From the NCBI RefSeq assembly GCF_051020985.1, contig NC_134999.1:24895160-24959159 (forward strand): a stretch of DNA of 64,000 nt. Reading direction: 5' to 3'. The stretch is from Nomia melanderi (Eukaryota > Arthropoda > Insecta > Hymenoptera > Halictidae). The position numbers and the translations under genes are program-made. Every line of letters begins with the position of its first letter. The stretch's first letter is position 1. Below the pieces are notes generated by a model that did not search any database, had not been told where the DNA came from, and was given only the letters and a program-made list of their open reading frames with translations. Of the stretch, positions 24,500 to 36,400 are shown in pieces.

Positions 24500-24618
24500 A
24501 TTGTGTACAGATACATTTGATTTATCGACAATTGTATTTATAAGTCTTATTCCACGTATTCCTGTCAGCCATCTATTCGATCGTCATGTATGTTTGTGTT
24601 ATCAAGAATCGAGTAATA

Positions 24619-25469
24619 TCAGCGATTTAAGAGTAACTTTTGATTAAGTGGATTTTCCGGAGACTTCATCCATTCCTTCTTCAGTATTTGTTTTAATTGA
24701 CTTAACCTTAGCGTAGGATTTTGTTCTTTCACGATAGGCATCATCCTTTCTTCGAAACTCGCATACGCAGCTTTCACACGTTTCTCTGGATGACGATCAG
24801 CTTCCGGTTCCTTTGTACTAAAATAGATAGTATTGCATTAAATACACTTGGAACGATTCTTTTCCTTTTTTTTCAACTAAATCTCAAGGAAATTCATTAG
24901 TTTGGTCAAATTGTAATGTTACTTTTCTTCTTACCTTAAAATAGTTAAAGCTTCGTCTATACCATGTGCAGTTTCACCTTCGATCGTCAGTCTATTTAAA
25001 TTCTCCTCGATCGGTTTCTCTTCCTCTTTCTTTTTCATTGCTACCTGATTTCGTTTCTCCGTGGCAACCACAATTTCAGCTCTAGTTATCTTGGCGGCGG
25101 GTTGCTTGCCACCTACTTTTATATTTGCCATCTCCTTCTCGAGCAAAGCTTTCGTCTCTGCTTTCTTCTCTAACTGCTGTTGACGTTTCTTCTCTTGTTC
25201 TTCCTATGAATAATGATAAAATTGACGATATCAAAATCCCAATGAAATACATTGAAGAACACGATCAGTACTCCAACAGTTTTAAACGTGTGCACGAATA
25301 TCAGGTATACCAGTTTTTGTTTCTTCTTCAGCAATTGTTTATCGTCATCTTGCCAGGCTTTATCTTCCGCTTCCAAAGCCTTTCTTGTACTTTCAGCTTC
25401 CTTGGCTGCTGCCTTTCTTGCTCTGGCAGCGACAGCTTTACTATTTTCACCGACGAATTTCTTGGGCAT
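24619..25469 (-). CDS. CCDC124: Coiled-coil domain-containing protein 124 (Lso2-type ribosome-associated factor), three exons
   Basis: A 208-residue protein from exons 25,469-25,311, 25,203-24,935 and 24,817-24,619 (introns 107 and 117 bp), all in phase. It begins MPKKFVGENSKAVAARARKA, which closely matches the family N terminus (MPKKFQGEN...AAARAR), followed by a WQDDDK motif and a long Lys/Glu/Gln coiled coil across the exon 1-2 junction. The middle has ITRAEI and EENLNRL. The C-terminal part has RHPEKR, RLSQLKQILKKEW and SPENPLNQ, the conserved CCDC124 tail. Family members bind the ribosome and are linked to ribosome hibernation or recovery and to cytokinesis (established for homologues). 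It lies tail-to-tail with ABHD8 and head-to-head with the UPF0235 gene. Human CCDC124 is slightly longer (about 223). Identification is firm. Confidence 0.95.
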
Positions 25470-25835
25470 GTCGATCTACATTTCATTCAACTCTTTAACC
25501 ATTATTATCTTTTGCATAATTTTCTTTTGATACGCGAACAACGGCTAATAACGGAGTCGATATGCTCTATATGGAGTTATTGTTTGAGCGATTTAATAAT
25601 ACGCGCGCGGTGCACGGATTTCCCTATAGTTGGGTTGGCATTTCTGCTACACGTGCGCAGATGTACCAGTCGACCGCAAGCAGTTGAGGTTAAACAATAA
25701 TTTGTATACATTTTATACGAAGGCATCGAATCATGGATGCGATGCAAGGTTACTTTTGAATTCGAAATAATGTGGTATTTTCGAAATACTTGTCTACGTG
25801 AAAGCAGTTTACAGCGTTTAACAAGTATTTGTGAA
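25470..25835. promoter_or_regulatory. Presumed bidirectional promoter
   Basis: Only 366 bp separate the start codons of the divergent CCDC124 (minus) and UPF0235 (plus) genes, so both promoters and 5' UTRs must fit here unless there are distant upstream exons. A CpG-containing stretch (CGCGCGCGG) lies near 25,601. No clear TATA box was seen, as is usual for housekeeping promoters. Confidence 0.6.
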
Positions 25836-27087
25836 ATGTCGAAGCAAGGCTCAAAGAAAGTTGGCAAAACACAGAAAGCGACGGCTAACGAGGTTAGTGG
25901 ATAATTCAAAGAGTATTACCAGTTGCGATTCGGATGAAATTCAAATTTTGAAGCGTAATCGAGGTTTAATCACCTATTCAGAAAATAACATGACATTTTC
26001 CGAAGCACACGTTCAACTTACACTTGACGCTGCCAGGTGTCGCTCGTGAATACACGATCCGGTGACTTACGATTTCAGTACCAACTGTATCCTACTAAAA
26101 TCTGTTCGTTTCAGAATTACTACTTTATCGGCTTTATCGACATCGTTGCACGCGTGAATGCTTCTGCAATTCTGCATTTTCAATCGCGTTTCATTATTCT
26201 TCTATCGACGAAATTCTTTTCGAAAACCTCCGACTCGTTACAGCATTGTTCCAAGCGTATTAAAAAGTATTCAACAACTAATACCATTAATATCATTCAT
26301 TCAAGAATATCGTTAATAGGAATCTATGAAACATCCATGTTCGATCAAATTGCAATATTATATGTATACAAAGTTTCATACAGAGGAGTCTCGCGAGTAT
26401 CTTTACGAGCCGGTGGTGAAGCTTAAAACTCTAAGCGATCCCTGTACATCTTCTTTCTCGGCGGCGTCGATCAGCGAAAGAAAAACGGTTATTTCTTTGT
26501 GCCACTACACGGCTCGAGTACTAACGAATACAAAGAAAAGACCAAGTCTGCCCCCTATTTTCTTTCTATTTTCTTTCTATTTTCTTTCTCGACAGTGCAG
26601 TAGTTTCTTTTCTGTTTGCGCAGGAAGCCAAGGGACCCGTGGGTCTAGATAAAAATGGAAACGTTACCATCAGGATCCACGCAAAGCCCGGAGCTAAAAA
26701 TAATAATATAACGGGTAATATTATTCTGCAATTTATGGAACGAAATTGAAAACGTTTGATTTTTCATTGGTACACAGGGAAACGAACTTGTTTGCAGATA
26801 TCTCTGAAGAATTTGTGGGCATCGCCATATCCGCCCCTCCAGTCGAAGGCGAAGCGAACGTGGAACTTGTCAAATATTTGGCTTCCGTATTAGGAATGCG
26901 AAAATCGGATGTATTCTTGGATAGAGTCGGTACCATTTCATATTCTATTCATTGGAACTTGTTTCGAATTCAACTATTCATATTGAATTTCTTCTAGGGT
27001 TCGAAAAGTCGTCAAAAGATTGTAGTAGTGTCTGGTTCCACAGTACAGACAGTCTTGGACAAATTAACAAGAGAAATGCGAATATAA
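25836..27087 (+). CDS. C15orf40: UPF0235 (DUF167/YggU-type) protein, C15orf40 homologue, four exons
   Basis: A 121-residue protein from exons 25,836-25,892, 26,624-26,714, 26,798-26,925 and 26,998-27,087, phases consistent. The N terminus is short and Lys-rich (MSKQGSKKVGKTQKA). The single DUF167 domain contains the family hallmarks in order: VTIRIHAKPGAK, AISAPPVEGEANVEL, KYLASVLGMRKSDV, then GSKSRQKIVVVSG. It aligns with human C15orf40 without large gaps, and its length is typical. The molecular function of this widely conserved family is not established. The third intron uses a weak donor (GTCGGT at 26,926). It is the only choice I found that keeps the conserved LDR-GSKSRQK junction in frame. 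The gene is divergent from CCDC124 and is the last recognised gene before the satellite. Confidence 0.93.
25893..26623 (+). other. Intron 1 of the UPF0235 gene
   Basis: A 731-bp intron bounded by GTTAGT and a pyrimidine-rich GCGCAG acceptor. It contains an 11-bp pyrimidine repeat (TTTTCTTTCTA, three copies, 26,556-26,589) close to the acceptor. No coding exon was seen inside. Confidence 0.8.
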
Positions 27088-27202
27088 CAATGAACTTTCA
27101 CTAATTCATTATGATTCCGTCTATTTTTTCACACATACATCCCAATAGCTTTCTTCTGCTATCGAGTTACATTTATTATACATGAATGTGTCATAAATAT
27201 GA

Positions 27203-27208
27203 AATAAA
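27203..27208 (+). terminator. Poly(A) signal of the UPF0235 gene
   Basis: AATAAA 115 bp after the stop codon, preceded by CATAAA at 27,192. This is a compact 3' UTR consistent with the gene-dense cluster. Confidence 0.6.
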
Positions 27209-27672
27209 TTTAAGGTTCCCTCCTACGGAGACTCTCCTTCTCCCATGTGTCTCTTTCTATGCACCCGATCAGGGGAAAACTGTGTGTATGTACATTTCTT
27301 GTATTCGTATTCTATTGCGCTTGAACATTGTCAATTCCATTTAATATTCTGATAAATGCTATAAGATGTTACGCGTGTATACAACAATCTAATACTCAGA
27401 TAAAACAGTAAAGAAGGACAGCTCTATCGTTCATTCGTTTATTTATACTTATTTGCACAGACTTGAGCGAAATCGTTCCATTTGCGAAGAACAGTTGTTC
27501 GATAATTAATGTAACATAAAATACTATCGATAGCATTATGGTAGAATAAATGAAAAGGACTATCGAAACTTGTTAGAATTTCTTGGAAATTTTCCAATTC
27601 TTTGAATGCGTAAGACAAGGAAAGGACGAGCGTGCGACAAGAACAGGGAGTTCTGCTGTAACACGATAGCAT

Positions 27673-27685
27673 CGCCATCTAGCGG
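27673..27685 (-). promoter_or_regulatory. CTCF-like motif 1
   Basis: Read on minus, CCGCTAGATGGCG agrees with most positions of the CTCF core consensus CCACYAGRKGGCRS. Binding is not shown, and the motif could have another owner. Confidence 0.3.
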
Positions 27686-27856
27686 ACGGCCGTTTCCGCA
27701 GCTTTTCCTTATCCCCGCCATGTGTAAGACAAGGACAGAGCTACTGTGCGACAAAGACAGAGACAGCGTACTCGATTCAACTTCCTTCGAAAAAGCATCT
27801 CATCGGTCCCTGGTACGTACGCGCGAAGCATCAGGACTAAGGAGGTATACGAAAGT

Positions 27857-27870
27857 GCGCCATCTAGCCG
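27857..27870 (-). promoter_or_regulatory. CTCF-like motif 2
   Basis: Read on minus, CGGCTAGATGGCGC shares the ten-base core CTAGATGGCG with motif 1 and matches 12 of 14 consensus positions. The cores lie exactly 185 bp apart in the same orientation. Confidence 0.3.
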
Positions 27871-28952
27871 CGACAGCTAACAACTAAATGCGACATGTCG
27901 ATGGTGAAGAAACAAGGAAATTAGCAGCGAATTCATTAATAACTAAACTATTACGAATAAATTGTTGATCTTCGCAATATAAGATTGTAGAATGTTCATT
28001 CCCCTACTTTCTCACGTCACCATTCATGGAATTTTGCACCGCGTTGATTATTAATGAATTATTCTTCGGGACGATGTTCCAAGCAACCTAGAATTTTTTC
28101 ACTGGTGCGCAATAAATCAACAAGTTTCTCATTTAATAGACATAATTGGTGAATATTTGCGACTGAAGAAATTAGAATGTGCCTTCCGCAACATTCTGGA
28201 AATGCCTTGAATCATATTTCAGACGTAATTAATGAGTTATTACCGATTTTTTGACGTGTTCATTGTGTTCTACAAGAACATAACGAGTAACACAAGTATA
28301 AATATTCACTTGATAGTGATGTTCAGTCTGTTGTCTTATGGATTTACAAGAACTCATATATGTATCATTATCTTTGTTCCATAATCTTTAATTTGAGCCA
28401 TCAAGCGTTTTGTAACATTACTTTGAACTTCTTCTCCGATTTTCCCAGTTGTCGAATTAAGGACTTCTTTCCTGATTCGCTCCCTGTACCGCGATGATTG
28501 TATAATAAAAGTATGCGTTGCGGTTGAACGGCGTTAGAATTAAGCGTGCGAAAGAAGACGTCGATCATCCGCCGTGGGATACTCCATTATTTCAGACTCA
28601 AGAAAGAAGACAGCCGCCGCGGGATTATTCTTAAGTGCGATACTGATTACTGCGTTTAAAATAAGGTTTAGAATAAGAACGGGAGGTTGGTGGAATTGAA
28701 TTTCCACCCACCTGCCAGGGTCTCATTCGCAGCAACCTCCACGTGGTGGACCTGGAAAGTAGAACCATCGCCGTCAGAGTAGTCCCTGTCGAGGATGGTG
28801 CTAGGCGAATGGCTGCGAATTGTGTTAAATATGCAGAGTAGTTATTCTTTAGCTTCTTTCTCTGATTCCACCTGTGTCTCCATTTATCCGGTTCACTTGA
28901 CCATGCTTGCAAGTGCATCGGGCCGTGTGATGCCAGTCAGTCTGCAGTTCAC

Positions 28953-29083
28953 ACCCCCGGCCTTCCTGGCAATTCTAGCCGACGGAATCCAAGTTTTCCA
29001 CTTTGGCAACCCGGATTGTATAGTCTAAAGTCATTTTCGACCAAAATTATCCCGACCTTCCCATCGGTCAGCCGGATGTAGCC
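28953..29083 (+). repeat. Truncated, diverged left-edge satellite unit
   Basis: The first copy lacks the 5' part of the unit and carries private changes (AATTCTAGCC, CAACCCGG, CAAAATTATC) not repeated inside the array. Edge units escaping homogenisation is the usual pattern. Confidence 0.85.
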
Positions 29084-31159
29084 TTGGTCCCTATGAGACC
29101 TCGTCCTGGAGTCCCATCACTGCTAAGTCAAATGGCTACCCCCGACCTTCCTGGGAATTCTGGCCGACGGAATCCAAGTTTTAGACTTTGGAAACCTGGA
29201 TTGAATAGTCTAAAGTCAATTTCGACCAAAAGTATCCCGACCTTCCCATCGGTCAGCCGGATGTAGCCTTGCTTCCTATGAGACCTCGCCGTGGAGTCCC
29301 ATCACTGCTTAGTCAAATGGCTACCCCCGGCCTTCCTGGCAATTCTGGCCGACGGAATCCAAGTTTTCCACTTTGGAAACCTGGTTTGTATAGTCTAAAG
29401 TCATTTTCGACCAAAAGTATCCCGACCTTCCCATCGGTCTGCCGGATGTAGCCTTGGTTCCTATGAGACCTCGCCCTGGAGTCCCATCACTGCTAAGTCA
29501 AATGGCTACCCCCGGCCTTCCTGGCAATTCTGGCCGACGGAATCCAAGTTTTCCACTTTGGAAACCTGGTTTGTATAGTCTAAAGTCAATTTCGACCAAA
29601 AGTATCCCGACCTTCCCATCGATCCGCCGGATGTAGCTTTGGTCCCTATGAGACCTCGTCCTGGAGTCGCATCACTGCTAAGTCAAATGGCTACCCCCGG
29701 CCTTCCTGGCAATTCTGGCCGACGGAATCCAAGTTTTCCGCTTTGGAAACCTGATTTCTATAGTCTGAAGTCAATTTCGACTAAAAGTATCCCGACCTTC
29801 CCATCGGTCCGCCGGATGTAGCTTTGGTCCCTATGAGACCTCGTCCTGGAGTCCCATCACTGCTAAGTTAAATGGCTACCCCCGACCTTCCTGCGAATTC
29901 TGGCCGACGGAATCCAAGTTTTACACTTTGGCAACCTGGATTGTATAGTCTAAAGTCATTTTCGACCAAAAGTATCCCGACCTTCCCATCGGTCAGTCGG
30001 ATGTAGCCTTGGTAGCTATGAGATCTCGTCCTGGAGCCCCATCACTGCTAAGTCAAATGGCTACCCGCGACCTTCATGGGAATTCTGGCCGACGGAATCC
30101 AAGTTTTACACTTTGGCAACCTGGATTGTATAGTCTAAAGTCAATTTCGACCAAAAGTATCCCGACCTTCCCATCGGTCCGCCGGATGTAGCTTTGGTCC
30201 CTATGAGACCTCGTCCTGGAGTCGCATCACTGCTAAGTCAAATGGCTACCCCCGGCCTTCCTGGCAATTCTGGCCGACGGAATCCAAGTTTTCCACTTTG
30301 GAAACCTGGTTTGTATAGTCTAAAGTCAATTTCGACCAAAAGTATCCCGACCTTCCCATCGGTCCGCCGGATGTAGCTTTGGTCCCTATGAGACCTCGTC
30401 CTGGAGTCGCATCACTGCTAAGTCAAATGGCTACCCCCGGCCTTCCTGGCAATTCTGGCCGACGGAATCCAAGTTTTCCGCTTTGGAAACCTGGTTTGTA
30501 TAGTCTAAAGTCAATTTCGACCAAAAGTATCCCGACCTTCCCATCGGTCCGCCGGATGTAGCTTTGGTCCCTATGAGACCTCGTCCTGGAGTCCCATCAC
30601 TGCTAAGTCAAATGCTACCCCCGGCCTTCCTGGCAATTCTGGCCGACGGAATCCAAGTTTTCCACTTTGGAAACCTGATTTCTATAGTCTGAAGTCAATT
30701 TCGACCAAAAGTATCCCATCCTTCTCATCGGTCAGTCGGATGTAGCCTTGGTCGCTATGAGACCTTGTCCTGGAGTCCCATCAGTGCTAAGTTAAATGGC
30801 TACCCCCGACCTTCCTGCGAATTCTGGCCGACGGAATCCAAGTTTTCCACTTTGGAAACCTGGTTTGTATAGTCTAAAGTCAATTTCGACCAAAAGTATC
30901 CCGACCTTCCCATCGGTCAGCCGGATGTAGCTTTGGTCCCTATGAGACCTCGTCCTGGAGTCGCATCACTGCTAAGTCAAATGGCTACCCCCGGCCTTCC
31001 TGGCAATTCTGGCCGACGGAATCCAAGTTTTAGACTTTGGAAACCTGGATTGAATAGTCTAAAGTCAATTTCGACCAAAAGTATCCCGACCTTCCCATCG
31101 GTCCGCCGGATGTAGCTTTGGTCCCTATGAGACCTCGTCCTGGGGTCCCATCACTGCTT

Positions 31160-33470
31160 AGTCAAATGGCTACCCCCGGCCTTCCTGGCAATTCTGGCCG
31201 ACGGAATCCAAGTTTTCCACTTTGGAAACCTGGTTTGTATAGTCTAAAGTCATTTTCGACCAAAAGTATCCCGACCTTCCCATCGGTCTGCCGTATGTAG
31301 CCTTGGTTCCTATGAGACCTCGCCCTGGAGTCCCATCACTGCTAAGTCAAATGGCTACCCCCGACCTTCCTGGCAATTCTGGCCGACGGAATCCAAGTTT
31401 TCCACTTTGGAAACCTGGTTTGTATAGTCTAAAGTCAATTTCGACCAAAAGTATCCCGACCTTCCCATCGGTCCGCCGGATGTAGCTTTGGTCCCTATGA
31501 GACCTCGTCCTGGAGTCCCATCACTGCTAAGTCAAATGGCTACACCCGGCCTTCCTGGCAATTCTGGCCGACGGAATCCAAGTTTTACACTTTGGAAACC
31601 TGGATTGAATAGTCTAAAGTCGATTTCGACCAAAAGTATCCCGACTTTCCCATCGGTCAGCCGGATGTAGCTTTGGTCCCTATGAGACTTCGTCCTGGAG
31701 TCACATCACTGCTAAGTCAAATGGCTACCCCCGACCTTCCTGCGAATTCTGGCCGACGGAATCCAAGTTTTCCACTTTGGAAACCTGGATTGAATAGTCT
31801 AAAGTCAATTTCGACCAAAAGTATCCCGACCTTCCCATCGGTCAGCCGGATGTAGCTTTGGTCCCTATGAGACCTGGTCCTGGAGTCCCATCACTGCTAA
31901 GTCAAATGGCTACCCCCGGCCTTCCTGGCAATTCTGGCCGACGGAATCCAAGTTTTAGACTTTGGAAACCTGGTTTGTATAGTCTAAAGTCAATTTCGAC
32001 CAAAAGTATCCCGACCTTCCCATCGCTCAGGCAGATGTAGCTTTGGTCCCTATGAGACCTCGTCCTGGAGTCCCATCACTGCTAAGTCAAATGGCTACCC
32101 CCGGCCTTCCTGGCAATTCTGGCCGACGGAATCCAAGTTTTACACTTTGGAAACCTGGTTTGTATAGTCTAAAGTCATTTTCGACCAAAAGTATCCCGAC
32201 CTTCCCATCGGTCTGCCGGATGTAGCCTTGGTTCCTATGAGACCTCGCCCTGGAGTCCCATCACTGCTAAGTCAAATGGCTACCCCCGGCCTTCCTGGCA
32301 ATTCTGGCCGACGGAATCCAAGTTTTCCACTTTGGAAACCTGGTTTGTATAGTCTAAAGTCATTTTCGACCAAAAGTATCCCGACCTTCCCATCGGTCTG
32401 CCGTATGTAGCCTTGGTTCCTATGAGACCTCGCCCTGGAGTCCCATCACTGCTAAGTCAAATGGCTACCCCCGACCTTCCTGGCAATTCTGGCCGACGGA
32501 ATCCAAGTTTTCCACTTTGGAAACCTGGTTTGTATAGTCTAAAGTCAATTTCGACCAAAAGTATCCCGACCTTCCCATCGGTCCGCCGGATGTAGCTTTG
32601 GTCCCTATGAGACCTCGTCCTGGAGTCCCATCACTGCTAAGTCAAATGGCTACACCCGGCCTTCCTGGCAATTCTGGCCGACGGAATCCAAGTTTTACAC
32701 TTTGGAAACCTGGATTGAATAGTCTAAAGTCGATTTCGACCAAAAGTATCCCGACTTTCCCATCGGTCAGCCGGATGTAGCTTTGGTCCCTATGAGACTT
32801 CGTCCTGGAGTCACATCACTGCTAAGTCAAATGGCTACCCCCGACCTTCCTGCGAATTCTGGCCGACGGAATCCAAGTTTTCCACTTTGGAAACCTGGAT
32901 TGAATAGTCTAAAGTCAATTTCGACCAAAAGTATCCCGACCTTCCCATCGGTCAGCCGGATGTAGCTTTGGTCCCTATGAGACCTGGTCCTGGAGTCCCA
33001 TCACTGCTAAGTCAAATGGCTACCCCCGGCCTTCCTGGCAATTCTGGCCGACGGAATCCAAGTTTTAGACTTTGGAAACCTGGTTTGTATAGTCTAAAGT
33101 CAATTTCGACCAAAAGTATCCCGACCTTCCCATCGCTCAGGCAGATGTAGCTTTGGTCCCTATGAGACCTCGTCCTGGAGTCCCATCACTGCTAAGTCAA
33201 ATGGCTACCCCCGGCCTTCCTGGCAATTCTGGCCGACGGAATCCAAGTTTTACACTTTGGAAACCTGGTTTGTATAGTCTAAAGTCATTTTCGACCAAAA
33301 GTATCCCGACCTTCCCATCGGTCTGCCGGATGTAGCCTTGGTTCCTATGAGACCTCGCCCTGGAGTCCCATCACTGCTAAGTCAAATGGCTACCCCCGGC
33401 CTTCCTGGCAATTCTGGCCGACGGAATCCAAGTTTTCCACTTTGGAAACCTGGTTTGTATAGTCTAAAGT
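31160..33470 (+). repeat. Tandem duplication of a 6-unit satellite block
   Basis: The unit series starting at 31,303, 31,488, 31,673, 31,858, 32,043 and 32,228 is followed 1,110 bp later by the same variant series at 32,413, 32,598, 32,783, 32,968 and 33,153. The copies diverge only in the middle of the next unit (about 32,365 versus 33,475). Diagnostic shared variants include GTCACATCACTG and GACCTGGTCCTGG. Confidence 0.85.
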
Positions 33471-36400
33471 CAATTTCGACCAAAAGTATCCCGACCTTCC
33501 CATCGATCCGCCGGATGTAGCTTTGGTCCCTATGAGACCTCGTCCTGGAGTCGCATCACTGCTAAGTCAAATGGCTACCCCCGGCCTTCCTGGCAATTCT
33601 GGCCGACGGAATCCAAGTTTTCCGCTTTGGAAACCTGATTTCTATAGTCTGAAGTCAATTTCGACTAAAAGTATCCCGACCTTCCCATCGGTCCGCCGGA
33701 TGTAGCTTTGGTCCCTATGAGACCTCGTCCTGGAGTCCCATCACTGCTAAGTTAAATGGCTACCCCCGACCTTCCTGCGAATTCTGGCCGACGGAATCCA
33801 AGTTTTACACTTTGGCAACCTGGATTGTATAGTCTAAAGTCATTTTCGACCAAAAGTATCCCGACCTTCCCATCGGTCAGTCGGATGTAGCCTTGGTAGC
33901 TATGAGATCTCGTCCTGGAGTCCCATCACTGCTAAGTCAAATGGCTACCCGCGACCTTCATGGGAATTCTGGCCGACGGAATCCAAGTTTTCCACTTTGG
34001 AAACCTGGTTTGTATAGTCTAAAGTAAATTTCGACCAAAAGTATCCCGACCTTCCCATCGGTCAGCCGGATGTAGCTTTGGTCCCTATGAGACCTCGTCC
34101 TGGAGTCGCATCACTGCTAAGTCAAATGGCTACCCCCGGCCTTCCTGGCAATTCTGGCCGACGGAATCCAAGTTTTAGACTTTGGAAACCTGGATTGAAT
34201 AGTCTAAAGTCAATTTCGACCAAAAGTATCCCGACCTTCCCATCCGTCCGCCGGATGTAGCTTTGGTCCCTATGAGACCTCGTCCTGGGGTCCCATCACT
34301 GCTTAGTCAAATGGCTACCCCCGGCCTTCCTGGCAATTCTGGCCGACGGAATCCAAGTTTTCCACTTTGGAAACCTGGTTTGTATAGTCTAAAGTCATTT
34401 TCGACCAAAAGTATCCCGACCTTCCCATCGGTCTGCCGTATGTAGCCTTGGTTCCTATGAGACCTCGCCCTGGAGTCCCATCACTGCTAAGTCAAATGGC
34501 TACCCCCGACCTTCCTGGCAATTCTGGCCGACGGAATCCAAGTTTTCCACTTTGGAAACCTGGTTTGTATAGTCTAAAGTCAATTTCGACCAAAAGTATC
34601 CCGACCTTCCCATCGGTCCGCCGGATGTAGCTTTGGTCCCTATGAGACCTCGTCCTGGAGTCCCATCACTGCTAAGTCAAATGGCTACCCCCGGCCTTCC
34701 TGGCAATTCTGGCCGACGGAATCCAAGTTTTCCGCTTTGGAAACCTGGTTTGTATAGTGTAAAGTCAATTTCGACCAAAAGTATCCCGACCTTCCCATCG
34801 GTCCGCCGGATGTAGCTTTGGTCCCTATGAGACCTCGTCCTGGAGTCCCATCACTGCTAAGTCAAATGGCTACACCCGGCCTTCCTGGCAATTGTGGCCG
34901 ACGGAATCCAAGTTTTACACTTTGGAAACCTGGATTGAATAGTCTAAAGTCGATTTCGACCAAAAGTATCCCGACTTTCCCATCGGTCAGCCGGATGTAG
35001 CTTTGGTCCCTATGAGACTTCGTCCTGGAGTCCCATCACTGCTAAGTCAAATGGCTACCCCCGACCTTCCTGCGAATTCTGGCCGACGGAATCCAAGTTT
35101 TCCACTTTGGAAACCTGGATTGAATAGTCTAAAGTCAATTTCGACCAAAAGTATCCCGACCTTCCCATCGGTCAGCCGGATGTAGCTTTGGTCCCTATGA
35201 GACCTGGTCCTGGAGTCCCATCACTGCTAAGTCAAATGGCTACCCCCGGCCTTCCTGGCAATTCTGGCCGACGGAATCCAAGTTTTAGACTTTGGAAACC
35301 TGGTTTGTATAGTCTAAAGTCAATTTCGACCAAAAGTATCCCGACCTTCCCATCGCTCAGGCAGATGTAGCTTTGGTCCCTATGAGACCTCGTCCTGGAG
35401 TCCCATCACTGCTAAGTCAAATGGCTACCCCCGGCCTTCCTGGCAATTCTGGCCGACGGAATCCAAGTTTTACACTTTGGAAACCTGGTTTGTATAGTCT
35501 AAAGTCATTTTCGACCAAAAGTATCCCGACCTTCCCATCGGTCTGCCGGATGTAGCCTTGGTTCCTATGAGACCTCGCCCTGGAGTCCCATCACTGCTAA
35601 GTCAAATGGCTACCCCCGGCCTTCCTGGCAATTCTGGCCGACGGAATCCAAGTTTTCCACTTTGGAAACCTGGTTTGTATAGTCTAAAGTCAATTTCGAC
35701 CAAAAGTATCCCGACCTTCCCATCGATCCGCCGGATGTAGCTTTGGTCCCTATGAGACCTCGTCCTGGAGTCGCATCACTGCTAAGTCAAATGGCTACCC
35801 CCGGCCTTCCTGGCAATTCTGGCCGACGGAATCCAAGTTTTCCGCTTTGGAAACCTGATTTCTATAGTCTGAAGTCAATTTCGACTAAAAGTATCCCGAC
35901 CTTCCCATCGGTCCGCCGGATGTAGCTTTGGTCCCTATGAGACCTCGTCCTGGAGTCCCATCACTGCTAAGTTAAATGGCTACCCCCGACCTTCCTGCGA
36001 ATTCTGGCCGACGGAATCCAAGTTTTACACTTTGGCAACCTGGATTGTATAGTCTGAAGTCAATTTCGACCAAAAGTATCCCATCCTTCTCATCGGTCAG
36101 TCGGATGTAGCCTTGGTCGCTATGAGACCTTGTCCTGGAGTCCCATCAGTGCTAAGTTAAATGGCTACCCCCGACCTTCCTGCGAATTCTGGCCGACGGA
36201 ATCCAAGTTTTACACTTTGGCAACCTGGATTGTATAGTCTAAAGTCATTTTCGACCAAAAGTATCCCGACCTTCCCATCGGTCAGTCGGATGTAGCCTTG
36301 GTAGCTATGAGATCTCGTCCTGGGGTCCCATCACTGCTTAGTCAAATGGCTACCCCCGGCCTTCCTGGCAATGCTGGCCGACGGAATCCAAGTTTTCCAC

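Larger units (their letters stand above)
27209..28952. other. Spacer between the gene cluster and the satellite
   Basis: No firm gene. It contains an imperfect direct repeat at 27,609-27,650 and 27,721-27,765 (shared GTAAGACAAGGA and GTGCGACAA words), two CTCF-like motifs, and an exon-like minus-strand fragment at 28,712-28,812. No transposon ends were recognised at the satellite border. Confidence 0.5.

Noticed and set aside
27673..27870. Diverged satellite unit outside the array
   Set aside because: The two CTCF-like motifs are 185 bp apart, but the sequence between and around them does not resemble the satellite monomer.
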